A stretch of DNA of 64,000 bases from Pseudomonadales bacterium. Lineage in GTDB: Bacteria > Pseudomonadota > Gammaproteobacteria > Pseudomonadales > UBA5518. The stretch is taken from the NCBI GenBank assembly GCA_024234165.1, contig JACKOP010000001.1, positions 620,001 through 684,000 on the forward strand, read 5' to 3'. A program made the position numbers and the translations under genes. Shown in pieces: positions 52,370-62,154 of the stretch. Numbering within the stretch: position 1 is the first letter of the stretch; each line of letters opens with the position of its first letter. The notes beneath the pieces are model-generated. The model was given only the letters and a program-made list of their open reading frames with translations. It did no database searches and had not been told where the DNA came from.

Positions 52370-53140
52370 ATGGTCCCGGCAAATTCGACGGCATCATCGC
52401 CACGCAGCGTAGGTGCGATGCAAGGACTCGAATGGTTCATCGATGGCTGGCGGCTGTTTTCCCGCACGCCCGGGCCGTGGATCGCGCAGGCATTGCTGCT
52501 GCTCGTCGTGATGGCGATCTGCAACGCGCTGCCGGTTCTCGGCAATCTGCTGTCACCCTTCGCGTACAGCGTCTTTGCCGCCGCCACGCTGCACGCTAGC
52601 CAGCGTGCGCGGCACGCGGCTTCGACGACGTTGCTCGACGACATGCTTGGCTTCGGCTCGCATCCCGCGCTGAAACCGGTGCTGGTCCTCGCGGCGATCT
52701 GCCTTGGTCTGACGCTTGGCGCTGCCATTGTGGCAGGACTGGTCATCGTCGGGCTGTCCGGAGTCGGCGCGCTCATGGCATCCGTGCACGACGACTCCTG
52801 GCTGCCCACCAGCGGACTGATAGCCGGAATGCTTCCCGGACTGCTGCTCCTGCTGCTGGCTACCCTGACGATCACCGCGATGTACTGGTTCGCTCTGCCC
52901 GACGTGGTGTTCGGCGGTACCGAGCCGTGGACAGCGATGCGCCGCAGTCTGCGCGCCTGCATCGGCAATGTCGTGCCGCTGCTGGTCTTTGGCGTGCTGG
53001 GAACGATCGCAGCCACGATCGCGATGATTCCGTTCGGCCTGGGGTTGCTGGTGCTGATGCCGGTGCTGTTCGCTGCCTGGCTGGTGAGTTACGAAGACAT
53101 CTACGGAGCGGCTGCCCAGCCACCCGCACCGCCGGCGTAG
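52370..53140 (+). CDS. BPSS1780-like membrane protein
   Basis: A 256-residue protein with about six hydrophobic segments, starting MQGLEWFIDGWRLFSRTPGP at the second Met (52418); the ATG at 52370 has the better GAGG site and is used here. EPWTAMRRSLRACIGNVVPL near residue 185 is a conserved feature of this DUF2189/BPSS1780-type family. The function is unknown. The stop codon TAG at 53138-53140 is the TAG of the first REP-like GTAG in array 3. Confidence 0.8.
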   Translation: MVPANSTASSPRSVGAMQGLEWFIDGWRLFSRTPGPWIAQALLLLVVMAICNALPVLGNLLSPFAYSVFAAATLHASQRARHAASTTLLDDMLGFGSHPALKPVLVLAAICLGLTLGAAIVAGLVIVGLSGVGALMASVHDDSWLPTSGLIAGMLPGLLLLLLATLTITAMYWFALPDVVFGGTEPWTAMRRSLRACIGNVVPLLVFGVLGTIAATIAMIPFGLGLLVLMPVLFAAWLVSYEDIYGAAAQPPAPPA

Positions 53141-54777
53141 GTCGGCATTCATGCCGACGGGCAGTCGGGTTGAAACCCGACCCACATGGGCCGGAGCCGG
53201 GGTCGTGCCCGTAGGTCGGCATTCGTGCCGACGGGCAGTCGGGTTGAAACCCGACCCACATGGGCCAGGGCCGGGACCGAGGTCGTGCCCGTAGGTCGGC
53301 ATTCATGCCGACGGGGACGTGTCGGGTTGAAACCCGACCCACATGGGCCAGGACCGGGGTCGTGCCCGTAGGTCGGCATTCGTGCCGACGGGCATGTCGG
53401 GTTGAAACCCGACCCACATGAGCCAGGACCGGGGTCGTGTCCGTAGGTCGGCATTCATGCCGACGGGCGTCGGGTTGAAACCCGACCCACATGGGCGGGG
53501 CCGGGGCCGTGCCCGTAGGTCGGCATTCATGCCGACGGGCATATCGGGTTGAAACCCGACCCACATGAGCCAGGACCGGGGTCGTGCCCGTAGGTCGGCA
53601 TTCGTGCCGACGGGACGTGTCGGGTTGAAACCCGACCCACATGGGCGGGGCGGGGCGGGGCCGGGGTCGTGCCCGTAGGTCGGCATTCATGCCGACGGGG
53701 ACGTGTCGGGTTGAAACCCGACCCACATGAGCCAGGACCGGGGTCGTGCCCGTGGGTCGGCATTCGTGCCGACGGGCGTGTCGGGTTGAAACCCGACCCA
53801 CATGGGCGAGGACCGGGGTCGTGCCCGTAGGTCGGCATTCGTGCCGACGGGCAGTCAGGTTGAAACCCGACCCACATGAGCGAGGACCGGGGTCGTGCCC
53901 GTAGGTCGGCATTCATGCCGACGGGCGTGTCGGGTTGAAACCCGACCTACATGGGCCGGGACCGGGGTCGTGCCCGTAGGTCGGCATTCATGCCGACGGG
54001 CGTGTCGGGTTGAAACCCGACCCACATGGGCCGGAGCCGGGGGTCGTGCCCGTGGGTCGGCATTCATGCCGACGGGCGTGTCGGGTTGAAACCCGACCTA
54101 CATGGGCCAGGGCCGTGCCCGTAGGTCGGCATTCATGCCGACGGGGACGTGTCGGGTTGAAACCCGACCCACATGAGCCGGGGCCGGGGCCGTGTCCGTA
54201 GGTCGGCATTCATGCCGACGGGCAGTCAGGTTGAAACCCGACCCACATGAGCCAGGGCCGGGGTCGTGCCCGTAGGTCGGCATTCATGCCGACGGGGACG
54301 TGTCGGGTTGAAACCCGACCCACATGAGCCAGGACCGGGGTCGTGCCCGTAGGTCGGCATTCGTGCCGACGGGCAGTCAGGTTGAAACCCGACCCACATG
54401 GGCGGGGCGGGGCCGGGGTCGTGCCCGTAGGTCGGCATTCATGCCGACGGGGACGTGTCGGGTTGAAACCCGACCCACATGGGCCAGGACCGGGGTCGTG
54501 CCCGTAGGTCGGCATTCATGCCGACGGGCGTGTCGGGTTGAAACCCGACCCACATGGGCCAGGACCGAGGTCGTGCCCGTAGGTCGGCATTCATGCCGAC
54601 GGGCGTGTCGGGTTGAAACCCGACCCACATGAACCAGGACCGGGGTCGTGCCCGTAGGTCGGCATTCATGCCGACGGGCGTGTCGGGTTGAAACCCGACC
54701 CACATGAACCAGGACCGGGGTCGTGCCCGTAGGTCGGCATTCATGCCGACGGGCGTGTCGGGTTGAAACCCGACCTA
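53137..54777. repeat. REP-like doublet array 3 (about 22 copies)
   Basis: A 1.64-kb tandem array with a period of about 70-85 bp. Each unit is a type B hairpin (GTAGGTCGGCATTCATGCCGAC, or CATTCGTG in several copies), a 1-5 base link, a type A hairpin (GTCGGGTTGAAACCCGACCC) and a GC-rich spacer such as ACATGGGCCAGGACCGGGGT. Spacers vary by small changes and GGGGC expansions (for example near 53645), so they are homologous and not unique. The open frames inside it are repeat artefacts. Confidence 0.95.
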
Positions 54778-56043
54778 CACCAAGGCCTGGTCGAGATCGG
54801 CCAGGATGTCTTCGATATGCTCGATGCCCACACAGAGACGGATCATGCCCGGTGTCACGCCTGCGCGCGCCTGCTCTTCTTCGCTCAGCTGGCGGTGCGT
54901 GGTCGACGCCGGGTGGCAGGCGAGCGACCTCACGTCACCGATGTTCACCAGGCGCTTGAACAGCTTCAGCGCATCGTAGAAGCGTATGGCATCGTCCAGC
55001 CCGCCCTTGACCTCGAAGGTCAGCAGGGAAGCCGGCAGGCCACCCGCGCAGTAGCGCTGCGCAAGCGCGTAATACGCATGCGACGGCAGTCCGGCGTAGC
55101 TGACGCCGGCGACACGCGGATGCGATTCGAGGAAGCGCGCCACCGCGAGTGCGTTGCTGCAGTGGCGCTCCATACGCAGTGCCAGCGTCTCGATCCCCTG
55201 CAGGATCAGGAACGCGTTCATCGGCGACAGCGCAGAGCCTGTGTTGCGCAACGGCACGGTCCGTGCGCGTGCGATGTAGGCCGCCGGCCCCATCGCCTCG
55301 GTGTAGACGACGCCGTGGTACGACGGCTCCGGCGAGGTCAGCATCGGGTACTTCGCCGCGTGCTCGGCCCACGGGAAGTTGCCGCCGTCGACGATGATGC
55401 CGCCGAGCGAGTTGCCATGCCCACCCATGTACTTGGTCAATGCATGCACCACGATGTGCGCGCCATGCTCGATCGGCTTCGTCAGCATCGGTGTGGCGAC
55501 GGTGTTGTCGACGATCAACGGCACCCCGCGGGCATTTGCGACCTGCGCCAGGGCGGCGATATCGGCGACGTTGCCGGCCGGATTGCCAATGCTTTCGCAG
55601 AAGATCGCGCGCGTGTCGGCATCGATCATCGCCGCAATGTCCTGCGGCCGGTCGCTCGCAGCAAACTTCACGCGGATTCCCAGCCCCGGCAGCATGTGCG
55701 CAAACAGCGTGTACGTACCACCGTAGAGTTGCGGCGTGGTGACGATGTTCGCGCCCGCCGTCGCCAGCGTCAGGATCGCGTAGTTGATCGCAGCCATCCC
55801 GGCACTCACCGCAAGCGCGGCCACACCGCCCTCGAGATCGGCGACGCGCTTCTCCAGCACGTCGGTGGTCGGGTTCATGATGCGTGTGTAGATGTTGCCC
55901 GGTACCGCGAGGTTGAACAGGTCTGCACCGTGCTGCGCGCTGTCGAACTCGTAGGAGACCGTCTGGTAGATCGGGGGTACCACCGCATGCGTGGTCGGAT
56001 CACCGGCGTAACCGGAATGGATCAGCTTGGTTTCGTCGCGCAT
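54775..56043 (-). CDS. metY: O-acetylhomoserine sulfhydrylase-like PLP enzyme
   Basis: A 422-residue enzyme from ATG 56043 with AGGA nine bases upstream. The Cys/Met-metabolism PLP fold is clear: ETKLIHSGYAGDPTTHAVV, the phosphate-binding SAGMAAINYAIL, and the PLP lysine in ALTKYMGGHGNSLGG. The long insert and overall length match O-acetylhomoserine aminocarboxypropyltransferase, which makes homocysteine from O-acetylhomoserine and sulfide. The stop codon TAG (minus strand, 54777-54775) is the TAG of the last REP-like GTAG of array 3. It is divergent from the TetR gene. Confidence 0.9.
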   Translation of the reverse strand: MRDETKLIHSGYAGDPTTHAVVPPIYQTVSYEFDSAQHGADLFNLAVPGNIYTRIMNPTTDVLEKRVADLEGGVAALAVSAGMAAINYAILTLATAGANIVTTPQLYGGTYTLFAHMLPGLGIRVKFAASDRPQDIAAMIDADTRAIFCESIGNPAGNVADIAALAQVANARGVPLIVDNTVATPMLTKPIEHGAHIVVHALTKYMGGHGNSLGGIIVDGGNFPWAEHAAKYPMLTSPEPSYHGVVYTEAMGPAAYIARARTVPLRNTGSALSPMNAFLILQGIETLALRMERHCSNALAVARFLESHPRVAGVSYAGLPSHAYYALAQRYCAGGLPASLLTFEVKGGLDDAIRFYDALKLFKRLVNIGDVRSLACHPASTTHRQLSEEEQARAGVTPGMIRLCVGIEHIEDILADLDQALV

Positions 56044-56183
56044 CGGTATGGTCCTGCCTCGGCTCGTGCTCATCGGGGGAGCGTCCATCTTAAGGAGTGC
56101 GCATCGGCTCTGCCAAGCGCATCGGTAGGCACGCCGGGTGGGCTCGCTTACACTGCGCGGCGCATTGCCGAGCCGGAGAACCC

Positions 56184-56870
56184 ATGCCCCGCAAGACCGC
56201 GTGCAAAGCCGGACCGGCTGAATCGAGACGCCGACGTGGACGCCCGCAAGGCAGCGGCGTGGGAGCCGCCACACGCGAACGCATCCTGCGCGCCGCGATC
56301 CATCGTTTTGCCGAGTCCGGCTACGCGCAGACGAGCAACCAGGACATAGCACGCGAGGCCGGAATCACCAGCGGTTCGCTGTATCACTACTTCGACTCCA
56401 AGGCAGCACTGTTCCACGCGGCGCTGCGCCACTGCACCGTCATGCTGCTCGACGCCTATCGCGGCGCCTGCGCTGACGCCGCCGCGCAGAGCGTCGTCGA
56501 CCAGCTCTGCCTCGGCCTCGAACGCATCATCACTCTCGCACGCGAATGGCCGGGCATCGTGCGCTTCGGCGGCAACGCGGCGGCCGAGATCCGCCACAAC
56601 CGCGAGCTCGACTGGCTGGACAGCGATCTGGCAGGAGCATTTCCGGATTTCTTTCGCGACCTGGTTCGCGAGGCGCTTCGGCGGGGCGAGATCGCAGCGA
56701 ACGTCGACGAGGAAGATGCCGCCGGGTTGCTGCTCGCGCTCACGATGGGATTGTCGATCTCCCACGACAGCGACGGCGACGAAGAACCCTTCGCCGCACG
56801 CGTACGCACCTACGAACGGCTGTTGCGCGGGGAATTGTTCCACCGCACACCGGAACGGTTAATCTATTGA
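56184..56870 (+). CDS. TetR/AcrR-family regulator
   Basis: A 228-residue regulator from ATG 56184 after GGAGAACCC. The N-terminal helix-turn-helix is standard: RERILRAAIHRFAESGYAQT, NQDIAREAGITSGSLYHYFD, SKAALFHAAL. The C-terminal ligand domain contains REWPGIVRFGGNAAAEIRHN, similar to regulators of fatty-acid or steroid catabolism. It leads an operon: the acyl-CoA dehydrogenase starts 61 bp downstream. It probably represses this operon until an acyl-CoA or other ligand binds. Confidence 0.92.
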   Translation: MPRKTACKAGPAESRRRRGRPQGSGVGAATRERILRAAIHRFAESGYAQTSNQDIAREAGITSGSLYHYFDSKAALFHAALRHCTVMLLDAYRGACADAAAQSVVDQLCLGLERIITLAREWPGIVRFGGNAAAEIRHNRELDWLDSDLAGAFPDFFRDLVREALRRGEIAANVDEEDAAGLLLALTMGLSISHDSDGDEEPFAARVRTYERLLRGELFHRTPERLIY

Positions 56871-56931
56871 CGAGTTGATTTTTTGCTGCTCCAATGCCTG
56901 GACAATGACGCCGTCACATCGAGGAGCCACC

Positions 56932-58140
56932 ATGGAATTCGACCTGGACATCGGATTGAGCGACGAGATGCGCGCGATCCGGGAAACCTGTCGGCGCTTT
57001 GCAACCGAAGTCCTGCGCCCCACCGGAATCCAGCTCGACCGCCTTTGCGCCCAGGCCGTGATCGCACCCGAATCACCGTTGTGGAGCGTGCTGAAACAGT
57101 TCCGCACACTCGGTCTCGGTGGCGGCGCGATGATCGACGACGCATCGCTCTCGCCTGCCGAGCGCGCGCTGACGCACAGCATCGTCGTCGAGGAACTGTC
57201 TGCCGGCGACGTCGGTCTGTTCATTGCGTGTGCGCTGCAGAACATCGCTCCCTCGATCGCGCAGGCGGCTGGCCGCGAGGATCTGGTCGAGTTCTTCACT
57301 GCCCGCGACGAGATCTGCTGTCTGGCACTGACCGAGCCGGGCTGCGGCAGCGACATCGTCGCGTTCACCGAGCCGAGCTATCGCGACCCGCGCGTGAAGC
57401 CGGTACTGAAATGTCGCCGTGAAGGTGATGTCTACCTCCTGAACGGTCAGAAATCCTCCTGGGTATCGACCGGCAGCATCGCCGGCTCGGCCAGCGTGTA
57501 TGCGACTTTCGAGAACTCCCCGGTCGGGCTTGCCGACGGTGCGGTATTCCTGATGCCTCTCGATCTGCCCGGGATCACCAGGGGCAAGCCAACCGAGAAG
57601 ATCGGCCAGCGCACACTGAACCAGGGCGAGATCTTCTTCGACAACGTCGAGGTGCCGGCACGCTTCCTGATCGGCGAGGGCCCGGAAATCTACCCGCTCG
57701 TCTGGGAAATGACCCTGAAGGGAGCCAATATCGCGATGGGCCAGCAGTTCGTCGGCGTTGCGCGAGCCGCCTACGAGCTCGCACTCGACTACGCAAAGCA
57801 GTGGGTGCAGGGCGGCGGGCCGATCATCCAGCACCAGAACGTGAAGAACCGTCTGTTCTCGATGTTCCAGAAAGTCGAGACGGCACGCGCGCTGGCGCGC
57901 CGCGTGGCGATCGCCGACGCCGTGCATCCTGGAGGCGTGCCGTTCCAGTACGCTGCCACCAGCAAGGTCTACGTGACCCAGGCTGCATTCGACGTTGCGC
58001 ACGACGCGATCCAGACGCTGGGGGGCAACGGCCTCACCCACGCGTATCTGGCCGAAAAGCTGTTCCGCGATGCCCGCTCCTCGCTGATCGAGGACGGCGA
58101 GAACAGCATGCTCGGCCTGATGGCAGCGGCACGGTTCTGA
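56932..58140 (+). CDS. Acyl-CoA dehydrogenase family protein
   Basis: A 402-residue flavoprotein from ATG 56932 preceded by GAGGAG. The family order is kept: helical N-terminus (GLSDEMRAIRETCRRFATEV), FAD motif ALTEPGCGSDIV, the middle beta domain (YLLNGQKSSWVSTGSIAGSA) and C-terminal helices (FDVAHDAIQTLGGNGLTHAY). The base may be the Glu in SLIEDGENSM, where most relatives have YEG. The region after the FAD motif is unusual, so the substrate may not be a plain fatty acyl-CoA. It is second in the TetR-led operon. Confidence 0.88.
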   Translation: MEFDLDIGLSDEMRAIRETCRRFATEVLRPTGIQLDRLCAQAVIAPESPLWSVLKQFRTLGLGGGAMIDDASLSPAERALTHSIVVEELSAGDVGLFIACALQNIAPSIAQAAGREDLVEFFTARDEICCLALTEPGCGSDIVAFTEPSYRDPRVKPVLKCRREGDVYLLNGQKSSWVSTGSIAGSASVYATFENSPVGLADGAVFLMPLDLPGITRGKPTEKIGQRTLNQGEIFFDNVEVPARFLIGEGPEIYPLVWEMTLKGANIAMGQQFVGVARAAYELALDYAKQWVQGGGPIIQHQNVKNRLFSMFQKVETARALARRVAIADAVHPGGVPFQYAATSKVYVTQAAFDVAHDAIQTLGGNGLTHAYLAEKLFRDARSSLIEDGENSMLGLMAAARF

Positions 58141-58204
58141 TGCCGACGCGCATGCAACCGGAATCGCACACGGCAGGTATTCAACCCGTACAGGAGCACC
58201 GCAC

Positions 58205-59050
58205 ATGGAATTGAAGGAAATCATCGGCCGGCGCCGCTCGATACGCATCTTTGCCTCATGGCGTCCGGTGGAGCGCGCGAAGATCCAGAAGATGCTCGAG
58301 GCGGCACGACGCGCCTCCTGCGCCGGCAACGTGATGAACATTCGCGCGATCGTGATCTGGCGCGACCAGGCGTCGAAGGAGCTGCTCGACAGCATCAAGC
58401 TGCCGATCAGCTACCAGCAGATGCAGACCGCACCGGTATTCATCCTCTGGTACAACGAACCGATGGCCTACGAGGGCGAGCACTGGGTGAAGACCGTTTC
58501 CGAACTGGTCGAGACGCGTCGCATGGGCGTGCACATCGAGGAGACGATCAGCGAGGTGAAGCAGAAGCTCGCACCGGGCTTCCTGATGAACGATCCGCGC
58601 GTGACCGGCAACACACCCGGCGCGCTGATGGATTGCGGGCAGGCGATCGCGCAGGCGACGCTGGTTGCCTACGACGAGGGGCTCGGCAGCTGCCTGATGG
58701 GCGGACCGGTGCTCGGTCGCGTCGGACGCCGCCTGAAGATGCCGGAAACCGGCGTTGCGTTGGCCCTGCAGGCGGTCGGCTATCCGGCCGAATCGTGGGA
58801 GGCCGGTGGGCAGACCGTCAAACCGGCGCTCGAGGAACTGTTCCACGAGATGGAATACGGCACACCGTTCCGTTCCGACCCGGCAGTGGTCGCCGAGCTC
58901 GAACGCGAGGGGCTGCTGCAGGCACCGGCACCGCTGCCGTGGCGCGACGCAGAACTGCGTGCGCTGGCGAAGGCAACCGACCTCGAGACGAAGCTATGGC
59001 GCGACGATGCCTTCGAGGTACTCGCCGACGACCCGAAATCGAGCTGGTAA
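58205..59050 (+). CDS. Nitroreductase-family flavoprotein
   Basis: A 281-residue FMN protein. The N-terminus ELKEIIGRRRSIRIFASWRP carries the FMN-phosphate-binding Arg cluster; MDCGQAIAQATLVAYDEGLG and MPETGVALALQAVGYPAE near residues 140-195 are family features. A C-terminal ~80-residue extension is unusual. Members reduce nitro groups, enones or quinones with NAD(P)H. Its place between acyl-CoA dehydrogenase and thiolase suggests reduction of an unsaturated acyl intermediate. It lies 64 bp after the dehydrogenase. Confidence 0.85.
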   Translation: MELKEIIGRRRSIRIFASWRPVERAKIQKMLEAARRASCAGNVMNIRAIVIWRDQASKELLDSIKLPISYQQMQTAPVFILWYNEPMAYEGEHWVKTVSELVETRRMGVHIEETISEVKQKLAPGFLMNDPRVTGNTPGALMDCGQAIAQATLVAYDEGLGSCLMGGPVLGRVGRRLKMPETGVALALQAVGYPAESWEAGGQTVKPALEELFHEMEYGTPFRSDPAVVAELEREGLLQAPAPLPWRDAELRALAKATDLETKLWRDDAFEVLADDPKSSW

Positions 59051-59072
59051 ACGAATCACGGAGGACCGATCC

Positions 59073-60284
59073 ATGCGTCTGAATGCAGTGGTCGCCGGTG
59101 TCGGCATGACACCGTTCGGCAAGCACCTCGACAAAAGCATCAAGTGGCTCGGCGGCCAGCCGGCCCTGGAAGCGATTCGTGACGCCGGCATCCACCCCGA
59201 CGAAATCGAAGCCGCCTACGTCGGCAACTGCGCTGCCGGCATCGTGACGGGGCAGGAATCGATTCGCGGCCAGGTCGTGCTGAGTTCGATCGGCCTCGGG
59301 AAATTCCCGATCATCAATATCGAGAACGCCTGCGGCAGCGGCTCCACGGCGCTGAACCAGGCCGCGATGATGATTTCCGCCGGCTACTACGACGTGGTGC
59401 TGGTGGTCGGCTTCGAGAAGCTGTTCCACGAGAACAGGGCGATCACCTTCAGCGCCTTCGGCGGCGCGATCGACGTCGAGGCCCGCGACGCGTTCATGGC
59501 CACCAACACGGCCGGCCAGAGCGAGGGATCGGGCACGAAGCGTTCGATGTTCGCCGACTTCTACGGCGTGCTGGCGCGCGAGTACATGGCTTCGCATGGC
59601 ACGGAGCTGCGCCATTTCGCGATGGTGTCGGCGAAGAACTCGGTGCACGGCAGCCTGAATCCGCGCGCGCAGTTCCAGAAGGCGGTCACGGTGGAAGAAG
59701 TGCTTGCCGAGCCGGTGATCGTCGATCCGCTGACGCGCCCGATGATCTGCCCGGTCGCCGACGGCGGCGCAGCAGTGGTGCTGGTGAGTGAGCGCAAGGC
59801 GCGCCGCATGGGTATCGAGCGACCGGTGCGCATCGTTTCCTCGGTGGTGCATTCGTACTTCGAACACCCCGACAACTCGCCGGAGAACGTGATGAGCATC
59901 TCGATCGCCGAGGCCTATCACGACGCCGGCGTCGGGCCACGGGATCTCAGCCTGGTCGAACTGCACGACTCGTCGGCAGTGACGGAGCTGCTGACCTACG
60001 AGCATCTGGGGCTGTGCGAAGCCGCCGAGGTCGCCGCATTCCTCGAGCGTGGCGAGAGCTCGCTCGGCGGGCGCATCCCGGTCAACACCTCGGGCGGGCT
60101 GCTGCGCAAGGGACATCCGGTTGGGGCCACCGGCGTGGCACAGATCGCCGAAGTCACCTGGCAGTTGCAGGGACGTGCCGGTGGGCGCCAGGTGCAGGGA
60201 GCCCGGGTCGGCCTGTGCCACAACGGCGGCGGTTCGCTCGGAAACGATACCGCCGTGATGAACATCACGATCGCGATGCGTTGA
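59073..60284 (+). CDS. Thiolase (SCP-x/lipid-transfer type)
   Basis: A 403-residue thiolase from ATG 59073, with GGAGG about eight bases upstream and 22 bp after the nitroreductase. The acylation Cys is in NACGSGSTALNQA, the catalytic His in KGHPVGATG, and the second Cys in GLCHNGGGSLGN. HDSSAVTELLTYEHLGLCEA is typical of the non-degradative SCP-x-like branch that handles branched or steroid side chains. It would cleave a 3-ketoacyl-CoA in this operon. Confidence 0.9.
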   Translation: MRLNAVVAGVGMTPFGKHLDKSIKWLGGQPALEAIRDAGIHPDEIEAAYVGNCAAGIVTGQESIRGQVVLSSIGLGKFPIINIENACGSGSTALNQAAMMISAGYYDVVLVVGFEKLFHENRAITFSAFGGAIDVEARDAFMATNTAGQSEGSGTKRSMFADFYGVLAREYMASHGTELRHFAMVSAKNSVHGSLNPRAQFQKAVTVEEVLAEPVIVDPLTRPMICPVADGGAAVVLVSERKARRMGIERPVRIVSSVVHSYFEHPDNSPENVMSISIAEAYHDAGVGPRDLSLVELHDSSAVTELLTYEHLGLCEAAEVAAFLERGESSLGGRIPVNTSGGLLRKGHPVGATGVAQIAEVTWQLQGRAGGRQVQGARVGLCHNGGGSLGNDTAVMNITIAMR

Positions 60285-60300
60285 CAACCGGAGGCAAGCC

Positions 60301-61920
60301 GTGCGCGAACGCAACGAACTGATCCTCGCCGACCTGATCGCGCTGCGCGCAGAACGGCAGCCCGATCTGGACGTGCTCACCTTCGAGCATCTCAGTCTCG
60401 ACGGCGGAACCACTCCCGACGAGGTCCGCACCTACGCGGACCTGTTCGTCAACGGCAACCGTATCGCGGCGTGGTTGCGGGCACGCGGCATGCAGCCCGG
60501 CGACCGTTTCGCGATCGCGTTGCGCAACCACGCCGAGTTCGTCGATGCGATGGTCGCCGCCTCGATCACCGGCACGGTGTTCGTGCCGATCGACCCGCGC
60601 ACGCGCGCCGACAAGCTGGCGTTCATGGTGAACAATTCGGGGAGCCGCGGCATCCTGTGCTCGCGGTACAACCTCGCTGAAATCTGTCGCGCCGAAGCCG
60701 ATTGCCCTCGGCTCGAATGGCTGCTGATGCTCGACGAAGGCGAAGCCGGCGACGCGCCACGCTCGCGACTGCTCGTGCAGCGCGTGGCCGACGTGCTGGC
60801 CGCGCCGGCCGTGACCGTCGATCCATTCCCTTCCACACTGCAGCACCCGCTGCAGGTGATCTACACCTCGGGCACCACCGGCGACCCGAAGGGAATCGTC
60901 GCCAACAACCAGCGCTTCGGCGGTACCGGCATGGTCGGCGCGCTGTTCGGCTACCGCGCGGACGAGCGACCCTACACCGGGCTGTCGTTCACGCACAGCA
61001 ACGCGCAGACGACGGCACTCTGCCCGGCGCTGTGGTCCGGCCTGCGTGCGGTGTTCAGCCGCAAGTTCACCAAATCCAGGCTGTGGGAAGTCTGTCGCCA
61101 CTACGGCTGCACCACCTTCTCGCTCCTCGGCGGCATGGCGACCGCGATCTACGCCGAACCCGAACGCCCCGACGACGCGGACAACCCGGTACGCCTGATC
61201 ATCAGCGGCGGCATGCCGGCGGCGATCTGGGAAGCTTTCGAAACGCGTTTCGGCGTGCAGATCCTGGAAATCTACGGTGCCAACGACGGCGGTGGTCTGG
61301 CACTGAAGCCACCCGGCGTCGGACCGATCGGGTCCTTCGGCAAACCGTTGCCCAACTGGGAGATGCGCATCCTCGACGACGATGGCAACGAATGCCCTCC
61401 CGGCGTATCGGGCGAGATCTGCTGCCGCCCGGCCCAGGGCAGTCAGGCATCGGTCGAAATCGAATACCTCGGCAATCCGGAAGCATCGAGGAAGAAGGTG
61501 CGCGACGGCTGGAACCGCAGCGGCGACGTAGGGCACCGCGACGCCGACGGATGGATGTACTTCGACTACCGCAAGGGCGGTGGCATCCGCCACAACGGTG
61601 ACTTCATCACCCCGGGTTTCGTCGAGAAGGTGATTGCCGAGCACCCGTCGGTCGATGACGTCTACGTCTACGGCGTTCCGGCACGCTCCGGCTCACCGGG
61701 CGAAAAGGACGTGGTCGCCGCGATCGTCGCGCGCGATCGGGCGAGCTTCGACCCGCAGGCGGTGTTCGCGCACTGCCGCGCCGGGCTCGAACCGAACTTC
61801 GTGCCGGGCTATCTGCAACTGCTCGACGAGATCCCGAAGACCGCTTCCGAAAAGCCTCAGGAACGCTTCCTGATCGAGCTGTTCGGCTCCGACACGCAGA
61901 ACGTTTTCACGGCGGATTGA
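60301..61920 (+). CDS. Acyl-CoA synthetase (AMP-forming)
   Basis: A 539-residue ligase from GTG 60301, preceded by GGAGG and 16 bp after the thiolase. It has the ATP loop IYTSGTTGDPKGI, the A5-like LEIYGANDGG, the A8 Asp/Arg region WNRSGDVGHRDADGWMYFDY and the C-terminal Lys in PKTASEKPQ. It is close to the CaiC/crotonobetaine-type ligases. It would activate the substrate acid to its CoA ester at the head of the pathway encoded by this operon. Confidence 0.9.
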   Translation: MRERNELILADLIALRAERQPDLDVLTFEHLSLDGGTTPDEVRTYADLFVNGNRIAAWLRARGMQPGDRFAIALRNHAEFVDAMVAASITGTVFVPIDPRTRADKLAFMVNNSGSRGILCSRYNLAEICRAEADCPRLEWLLMLDEGEAGDAPRSRLLVQRVADVLAAPAVTVDPFPSTLQHPLQVIYTSGTTGDPKGIVANNQRFGGTGMVGALFGYRADERPYTGLSFTHSNAQTTALCPALWSGLRAVFSRKFTKSRLWEVCRHYGCTTFSLLGGMATAIYAEPERPDDADNPVRLIISGGMPAAIWEAFETRFGVQILEIYGANDGGGLALKPPGVGPIGSFGKPLPNWEMRILDDDGNECPPGVSGEICCRPAQGSQASVEIEYLGNPEASRKKVRDGWNRSGDVGHRDADGWMYFDYRKGGGIRHNGDFITPGFVEKVIAEHPSVDDVYVYGVPARSGSPGEKDVVAAIVARDRASFDPQAVFAHCRAGLEPNFVPGYLQLLDEIPKTASEKPQERFLIELFGSDTQNVFTAD

Positions 61921-62154
61921 TCCTGCCGGCCGTGATCCGGCCTCGGGGAATCGATTCGACGGCATAACGCTCGATACGCACGCTCGCAGACCGGTGATCA
62001 CACGGGAATCCGGCCTTCTGCTTCAGGCGTCCGAGGAACTTCTGCGACGTGCCGAGCGTCTCCCACACTGACGGCAGGAAGGGCGCACGGCGCATGCCAC
62101 TGTATCCGGCAAATTCCGGCACCTGAGCCTTTGCTCGCCACGGAGACGATGTCC

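Noticed and set aside
52872..54744. Open frames of 60-346 codons through the repeat array
   Set aside because: Their products are iterations of the hairpin units in all frames, lacking ribosome binding sites; they arise because the repeat has no stop in some frames.
53137..54777. CRISPR-like regular repeat spacing
   Set aside because: The intervening segments are homologous to each other, not unique spacers; each repeat is a pair of hairpins, and no cas gene is present.
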